A stretch of DNA of 64,000 nucleotides. It comes from Oxytricha trifallax. Lineage: Eukaryota; Ciliophora; Spirotrichea; Sporadotrichida; Oxytrichidae. The stretch spans positions 1-64,000 of the forward strand of contig ARYC01017411.1 in NCBI GenBank assembly GCA_000711775.1, given 5' to 3'. The notes below the pieces were generated by a model. The model searched no databases. It saw nothing but the letters and a program-made list of their open reading frames with translations, and had not been told where the DNA came from. The position numbers and the translations under genes were made by a program. Below, piece after piece: positions 58,853 to 64,000 of the stretch (its first letter is position 1; every line of letters begins with the position of its first letter).

Positions 58853-60332
58853 TTACTCATTCAAATCTAAAACTTATTTATAAACATTCATTCTTCCTTC
58901 TCTCGCACAAACTGTTGTCTTATCTATGCTTACTCTCTTGCAGCTACTCTGAATCAAGTCTACTGTATCAATAAGCAAGTCATGCATTAGGTGATACAGC
59001 AGCAGTTTCATGCAGTGAGTCTTAATTTAACTCCAATAGAATACGATTCCATTAAACTGTGGGCTATAGGGAATGTTATATACAGGAGTTATGTTTAACT
59101 CTTCATAAGCTTTCTTAGACTCCTTAGTCTTATGAACTGAGAGGTTGTCAACAAACAGGATGATCTCTTAATCGTTGTATTTATCTCTCAGCTTATGTAG
59201 GAACTCTATGTACTACTCTCGCTTAATAGAGCGAGGATGAATAACATAACTTTCTAAGCCAGAGTCTTCACTAATACCTGCTAAAATTGCATGGGTTACA
59301 ACCTTTACTTTCTAATCGTAGACTTCTATATTATCATACTTCTTATACCAAGACTTGTTAATAAATGTGTTGAATGTAAACACAGCTTCATCAGCGTGTA
59401 TGAGCTTGATGTTATTGTTAATTTACCTCTGCATTTAATCATATATATAGTTTAAATTATTACTATAAAATGGCATTGTAAAATCAATCACTCTCTTCAC
59501 TCTGTTGACAGTCTTGAAAGTAATACCATTTCTTCTATAAATATTGGCTATAGTCTAAGGAGAGATACGCATGTCAGGAAACTTACGATGAAACATCACA
59601 GCTCGCTAGGCTAATGGAAGTGTGCCCAATACTTAAAAGTCTTCGAGTCGCAGAGGTAGTCAATATGGTGCTGTGAGAACTTTTATTTTCTAGCAGGATA
59701 CTTTCAAGTGCCTGAATTATAATGGTAAACAGCCAACAAGAAATGATACCTAACTGTTTAGGCTCTCTTTCTCAGGAGCTTTTCTATAGTTGCATAATTC
59801 ATTACAGGTTTGACTAAGTCTATATTATTGTAGGAATACATTTGAAATTGGAAAATTATATTAAAATTAATTTATTTTATTTCAAATTAGTGGCAGTTAA
59901 AGTTGTCCAATTTGAACGATCTTGGGCTCATTCGATAGAGAATTCAAAATTAGCTGGACTTTATTATTGGCGGTACTATTTTATCGCATCGAGGGAGCGA
60001 GATAACTTGAGTTTAATTAAACTCATCTAAATTCATTAAATTATACCCTCACATTAAAGTCGAGTTATCTCGCTCCCTCGATGCGATAAAATAGTACCGC
60101 CAATAATAAAGTCCAGCTAATTTTGAATTCTCTATCGAATGAGCCCAAGATCGTTTAAATTGGCCAACTTTAACTGCCAAGATTTTGAATTATTATAAAT
60201 TTAATTAAATTAATTTCCCAATTTCAAATGTATTCCTACAATAATACTTGTACCATACCTAAGCTTAAGCAGTAAATCTAAATATTACTCATCATAAATA
60301 GACCCTAAATTTCGCTAATTTCTATTTCTCAT
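58853..60332 (-). pseudogene. TBE-C 42-kDa transposase, split by a foldback element
   Basis: Start ATG 60332. After about 25 codons the frame is cut by the 414-bp TA-flanked element at 59828-60241; the rest aligns with TBE-B (HADEAVF, LFVDNLSVHK and FYW regions present). The TGA that ends the TBE-B frame is TAA (Gln) here at 58853-58855, so a translated product would run on. Confidence 0.9.
59828..60241. repeat. TTGTAGGAATAC foldback element, copy 3 (414 bp), inside TBE-C
   Basis: The ends are TTGTAGGAATACATTTGAAA and its complement, flanked by TA at 59826-59827 and 60242-60243. The uninterrupted sequence in TBE-B (about 51186-51205, GTACGAGTATTAATATAGAT) has a single TA here, so it is an empty site. 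The arms are nearly identical to those of copy 2, indicating recent spread. Confidence 0.97.
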
Positions 60333-60433
60333 TTTGTAAAATGGCCTAATTTCTATACTAACCCCAATAAGACCCCAACTATACCTACAAATCAAAGCAC
60401 ATATAAACCTCACTAAGGGGTTTTGGGGTTTTA

Positions 60434-61248
60434 ATTTTATAGCTGAGGAGACAAGAATTCTTTTGATTGATTTGCTAACAATCTGCTTAAAATCAGATAA
60501 ATATCAATTCCTGCCCAAGTTAGGGGAAGTTTGCAGTATGGTATCTAAGGCAGCACTTGATGCTAACCCAGATATATTAAATTTATTTCCGATAAAATTT
60601 TAACAATAATGATTATGCAATATTTATATATAAAACTTTAAGATATGAAAGTGAAGGTAGCTTAATTTGCTGGTCTCTTAAATCGTGAACTTATTGAGAA
60701 AGTAGGAGGTTACATGAAAAACACTGTAATTTCTTTTGTAAAGAATCTCTAGCATTAAAACTCCAAAGTTAGAAAAGCGACTATATTAGGTCTTAAGGAT
60801 GTTATTGTAAGTCGAGGAGCAGAGCCCTTCTTACAAGATGCCATTTAATATTTGACATAGGGTGATTTTACATTTATCAAATGTAAAGTTATTGTTTTAA
60901 TAATTGAACAGCTGAAGTATTCCATGAATGACAGATCACAAGATGTGAGATTGAGTTTCTATGCTGATGTTCTCAATCACTGGCTCAACAACATGGAAAT
61001 CAATAGTCTTATAATACATCATATTTATGATTTAAAAATCTCATCCATAATATAAAATATAACAAAGTCTTAAGGAGTATGATCCCATCCTAGTGCAATT
61101 CCTGTTAAACGGTGTGACTGACGAGTATCCAGAAATCTAAAACAGATGCATTTCTATGCTGGAAGACCACGGCAAAAACATGAGAGACGCCTTGATCTAA
61201 TTAGGAGAAGAAGACGCCAAGATGTAGAGTGGAGATGAAGAGCATTGA
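60434..61248 (+). pseudogene. DNAAF5/HEATR2-like gene, 3' half only
   Basis: Reads EETRILLIDLLTICLKSDKY, CSMVSKAALDANPD, VKVAQFAGLLNRELIEKVGG, LQHQNSKVRKATILGLKDVI, SQDVRLSFYADVLNHWLNNM and FLLNGVTDEYPEIQNRCISM, ending TGA 61246-61248. The frame is intact and the MDSs are about 95% like 44976-45784. The 5' half is missing: TBE-C sits at the exact break and DNA beyond it is unrelated. Confidence 0.85.
60571..60641. other. IES in DNAAF5-like paralogue, pointer GATAT
   Basis: GATAT at 60571-60575 and 60642-60646. Same junction and pointer as 45580-45641, but 71 bp with an interior that does not align. Confidence 0.88.
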
Positions 61249-62070
61249 TAGTTTTATTTAGAATTTTCTATAAAATATTTCAACAAATAAATTAAAGAGC
61301 TTACTTCCTAATTATTATATATTTAATGATATGTTTTTTAGAGATTTTAATATTTATACCTAATAAAAATATGATTTTACCTCTTACTTACTATATCATT
61401 ATTTTCTTTTCTAATATTATTTTACTTCTATTTCAATGTCATTATTAATGATTAAAATAAATACATATCTCTCTTATTATACCTTATAGTAAATATCTCT
61501 ATATATTTATTGACTTTATTTTCAATTAATTTTTTTAATTTTTGATTGATAAAAATTTACTTAATTAATTTTACCAATTATAAATGATACCCAAATTTAT
61601 ATATCATCCATTGAGTGGATTATTTATGAATATTTTTATTTTAAATGAAAAACAAGTTGTTAACTCTCTTGTTTCCTACTTTTTTCCAAAATTTATTATA
61701 TTTTGATATAGTTTATTTAAAATTAGCATTCATGAGTATTTTATTCTTGTAAATTTCTATTTTTAATTTTTTAGAATTATGGTTAAGATTGAAATTAAAA
61801 TTTACTAACGAAATTATTTACCAATTTAAATTCTATTTGTGAAATAGTATGCATATTATTCATATAAAATTTTAATTGGGAGATAATTAATGAGTCAAGT
61901 GAGTGAATATAATATAAAAAATGTGATGAATTTTACTAAAATTATTCTTGTAATTTAAGCTAAAGTGCTTTTCTCTTAATTAATTTTATAAGTCTTCACT
62001 AAAGTGTTTGAAAGGCTGCATTTTTTTTATATAATGTTATTTTCTGAGATATTGGAAAAGTTTTATATAT
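61249..62070. other. Intergenic region with empty foldback site
   Basis: Corresponds to 43731-44975 without the foldback element. The single TA target is near 61804-61806. No gene seen. Confidence 0.7.
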
Positions 62071-64000
62071 TCAAACGAAATCGTTGTCGCTCTAATAAGA
62101 GGCATTTTAACCTTAATTTTAGTCTTGAGAAAGACACGAACACTGAGAGAGTCTAGCTTGCATTATTTATGCACGGGTTTCTGCTATGATAAATCTAGTT
62201 TTAGCAGTATAGAAGTTTGCAGCTGTTTAGTTTTTGTTGGCTTCCTCTTAAATCTCTGTACCTCTTTCTATCCTGTTCAATTATTCATCCATGTCGTTTC
62301 AAACTGCAAATAAGAATAAAACTATAATTTATATGCATCCTAAATATTCAAAGAACTAAATAAAAATGTTATTATATTTTGTACCAAAAAAAATATAATT
62401 ATAATAAAATCAAGGTTTTAATTGAGATTGTCTAAACTCAATTCCCTTCTCATTTTCATTTTACTCAGTGCTTCACTTTGATCTCCTTCAATCAAACTTT
62501 GCTACAATTTATCCTGAGGACCCTGAAATCCTTTTGGCATAACTTTACGATTCTAAGCGATAAAGTTTAAATTTTACCCACTGATGAGTTTAAGGGCGTT
62601 CTGCTAGTTCTTGTTTTTTGGTATGTTTTCATTACCATCGAGGAGGTCCTCCAAAATACTCTTTGAATTCTTAAATTTATTTTATTATTGATCTTCTTCA
62701 ACCTATTCGAAAAGTGACATCTAGTTAATCGAACTTTTGTTTTTTATGTGGGTTTATTGTAGTTGATTCTAAGACGATTGGAAGTTAGTTTTTTTGAATT
62801 GTGTTAGCTGATTTTGTTCTTGCTACTTCATTTAATTTTGATGCTTGGATCTTATCATATTGTTATCTTGATTTTTGTGCATTTCTATACAATTCATCTG
62901 TTCTTTTTCAAAATCACAGAAACTTTAATAGAGTCAAAAAATTATTCTTTTTAATAAAGTTTAAGTTAATTTATAATTGATAATATTTTTTGTTAAAATA
63001 TAGTCAGGTAAAATAAGAATCATATTAAATAAGAGTTATTCAAATTAATATTAGTTATTAGTTTTTAAGAAATTTTTTATCCCACTACTTTTTTGAATTT
63101 GGCTTAGAATCTTGCCCTGATTTACTCCTTATTTCATAATCTATGTGTTTTGCTGAGAATTTTTGTTGCTGTGAGGATTATTAATGTTATTGTTGAGCTA
63201 TTTCTTATTCATAAATTAAGGATGTTTGAATAAGCACTCAAAATTTAGCAAATCTTGGTCATCAACTTGATGTACATCACTCAATTGTAAACTCTTCAAA
63301 ATCGAGTTCTTGTAATTCTCAATATTTTGGGGAATAATTATTACACTAATAAATTTTATTTTCATTTATAACTTTAAAATCTTTCCTTTATAACAAATAT
63401 ATCTTGAATTAAAAAAAAAAAAGTAACAAATAAATATACATCGTTTATCTAATATAATCTTTATATATTTTAGATAAAAAAATGAATGACTTATTTTATT
63501 TAAAAAGGAAACTTTAAAATTATACTATATGACGTTTTTTGTTTGCTCATTTTTTTTAGTATTAGTATAAGACAATAAAATAAATATATATTACTGAAAA
63601 GTTTATAGTAAATCTTGGTTTACAATTTTCTCAACTACATTTACATCTCCCATATTTTTATTGATATTTGAGTATTGACAAAATTTGTTTAGTGTATGAT
63701 TGACTATGCATTACAATTGATTTATGGTGCTATAAAGAAATTTAGGATAAAAGGGAACTTACATCGATTCATCACCATCCGCATGCATGAATTCTAGAGC
63801 TGTTTCAATAAAATCCAAGATTTACTTAAGCGCTTAATTGCCTTCTTGACAAATTCTGCTGTCATTAAAATTTTACTATTCAAAAATTTGAATATCCTAA
63901 TGTAACTATATTTCAATATTTTAAGGACAATTTTCTATAGTGATGGTATTTTATATACTAATTTGATTTTAAATTTAATTAGAGTTAGGTAAACCACTAT
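62071..64000 (-). CDS. Unknown Q-rich protein Y, copy 2 (5' part outside window)
   Basis: The stop TGA is at 62071-62073 (QSDNDFV end as in copy 1). Coding islands align with copy 1 without frame-breaking indels where checked (QSLIEGDQSE, QNRKVMPKGFQGPQDKL, NALKLISGQNLNFIAQ). AT-rich interruptions lie at the same places. It appears to be a working paralogue with many replacements. The start is beyond the right edge. Confidence 0.65.

Larger units (their letters stand above)
55936..60433 (-). mobile_element. TBE-C with a nested foldback element (4.5 kb)
   Basis: The ends are CAAAACCCCAAAACCCC at 55936-55952 and the mirror at 60417-60433, with the last G changed to A. Target duplication ATT at 55933-55935 and 60434-60436. 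Terminal repeats are like those of TBE-A and -B. Without the 414-bp insertion at 59828-60241 and one TA the length is about 4.08 kb, normal for a TBE. All three genes are disrupted. Confidence 0.95.
60434..64000. repeat. Inverted segmental duplication, copy 2 (runs off the window)
   Basis: Matches the reverse complement of 41805-45784 apart from the missing foldback element and diverged IESs. The left boundary coincides with the end of TBE-C. Confidence 0.92.

Noticed and set aside
59842..60030. ORF within foldback element copy 3 (62 codons)
   Set aside because: It lies in a hairpin arm, is not open in copies 1 and 2, and shows no protein-like features.

Overview
The window reads as germline (micronuclear) DNA of an oxytrichid/stichotrich ciliate (Oxytricha, Stylonychia or Tetmemena-like). 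Four things seen in the sequence support this. (1) Recognisable proteins are read through TAA and TAG as glutamine and end only at TGA. (2) Genes are cut by short AT-rich segments bounded by direct repeats of 4-9 bp (pointers). Removing a segment with one repeat copy restores the frame, so these are internal eliminated sequences (IESs) between macronuclear-destined segments (MDSs). (3) Four telomere-bearing elements (TBE transposons) with C4A4C4A4C4-type ends are present. (4) The DNA is very AT-rich with long non-coding gaps.

Layout. 1-2357: right part of TBE-A. 2358-8345: scattered Q/N-rich coding islands broken up by IESs and TA-flanked inverted-repeat elements. 8492-9158: a 667-bp palindrome. 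10.1-12.4 kb: a GC-richer block of decayed coding sequence ending in a calcium-dependent-kinase EF-hand relic. 12865-16402: TBE-D, a shortened, dead TBE with AAT target duplications. 16.4-17.5 kb: Q/N-rich islands. 17.5-19.2 kb: two foldback elements. 19.9-20.5 kb: a 209-codon unknown ORF. 20.8-23.5 kb (minus): an armadillo-like protein. 24.3-27.4 kb: an oxysterol-binding-protein-related protein. 27.7-37.9 kb: a GH38 alpha-mannosidase whose two main parts are separated by a 6.8-kb interruption carrying several other ORFs. 38-43.7 kb: unknown genes. 45-46.4 kb (minus): a DNAAF5/HEATR2-like dynein assembly factor. 46.9-49.4 kb: mitochondrial succinate dehydrogenase flavoprotein subunit.

The last 14 kb is largely a second, inverted copy of earlier material. 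50.3-51.0 plus 55.1-55.3 kb repeats 38.1-39.0 kb and is split by TBE-B, the one complete TBE with open genes. 60.4-64.0 kb repeats 45.8-41.8 kb and is bordered by TBE-C. The two copies give filled and empty sites for a roughly 415-bp TA-flanked foldback element. They also show MDS sequence conserved while the IES interior at the same junction has diverged completely.

The host genes (lipid transfer, glycan trimming, TCA cycle/complex II, dynein preassembly) have no common pathway, as expected for germline precursors of single-gene nanochromosomes. The TBE genes (42-kDa DDE transposase, 22-kDa protein, 57-kDa zinc-finger/kinase protein) form the mobile layer. The most notable structures are the nested genes inside the mannosidase interruption, the TA foldback family with natural empty sites, and the inverted duplication. 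All domain calls are by eye; no database search was possible.
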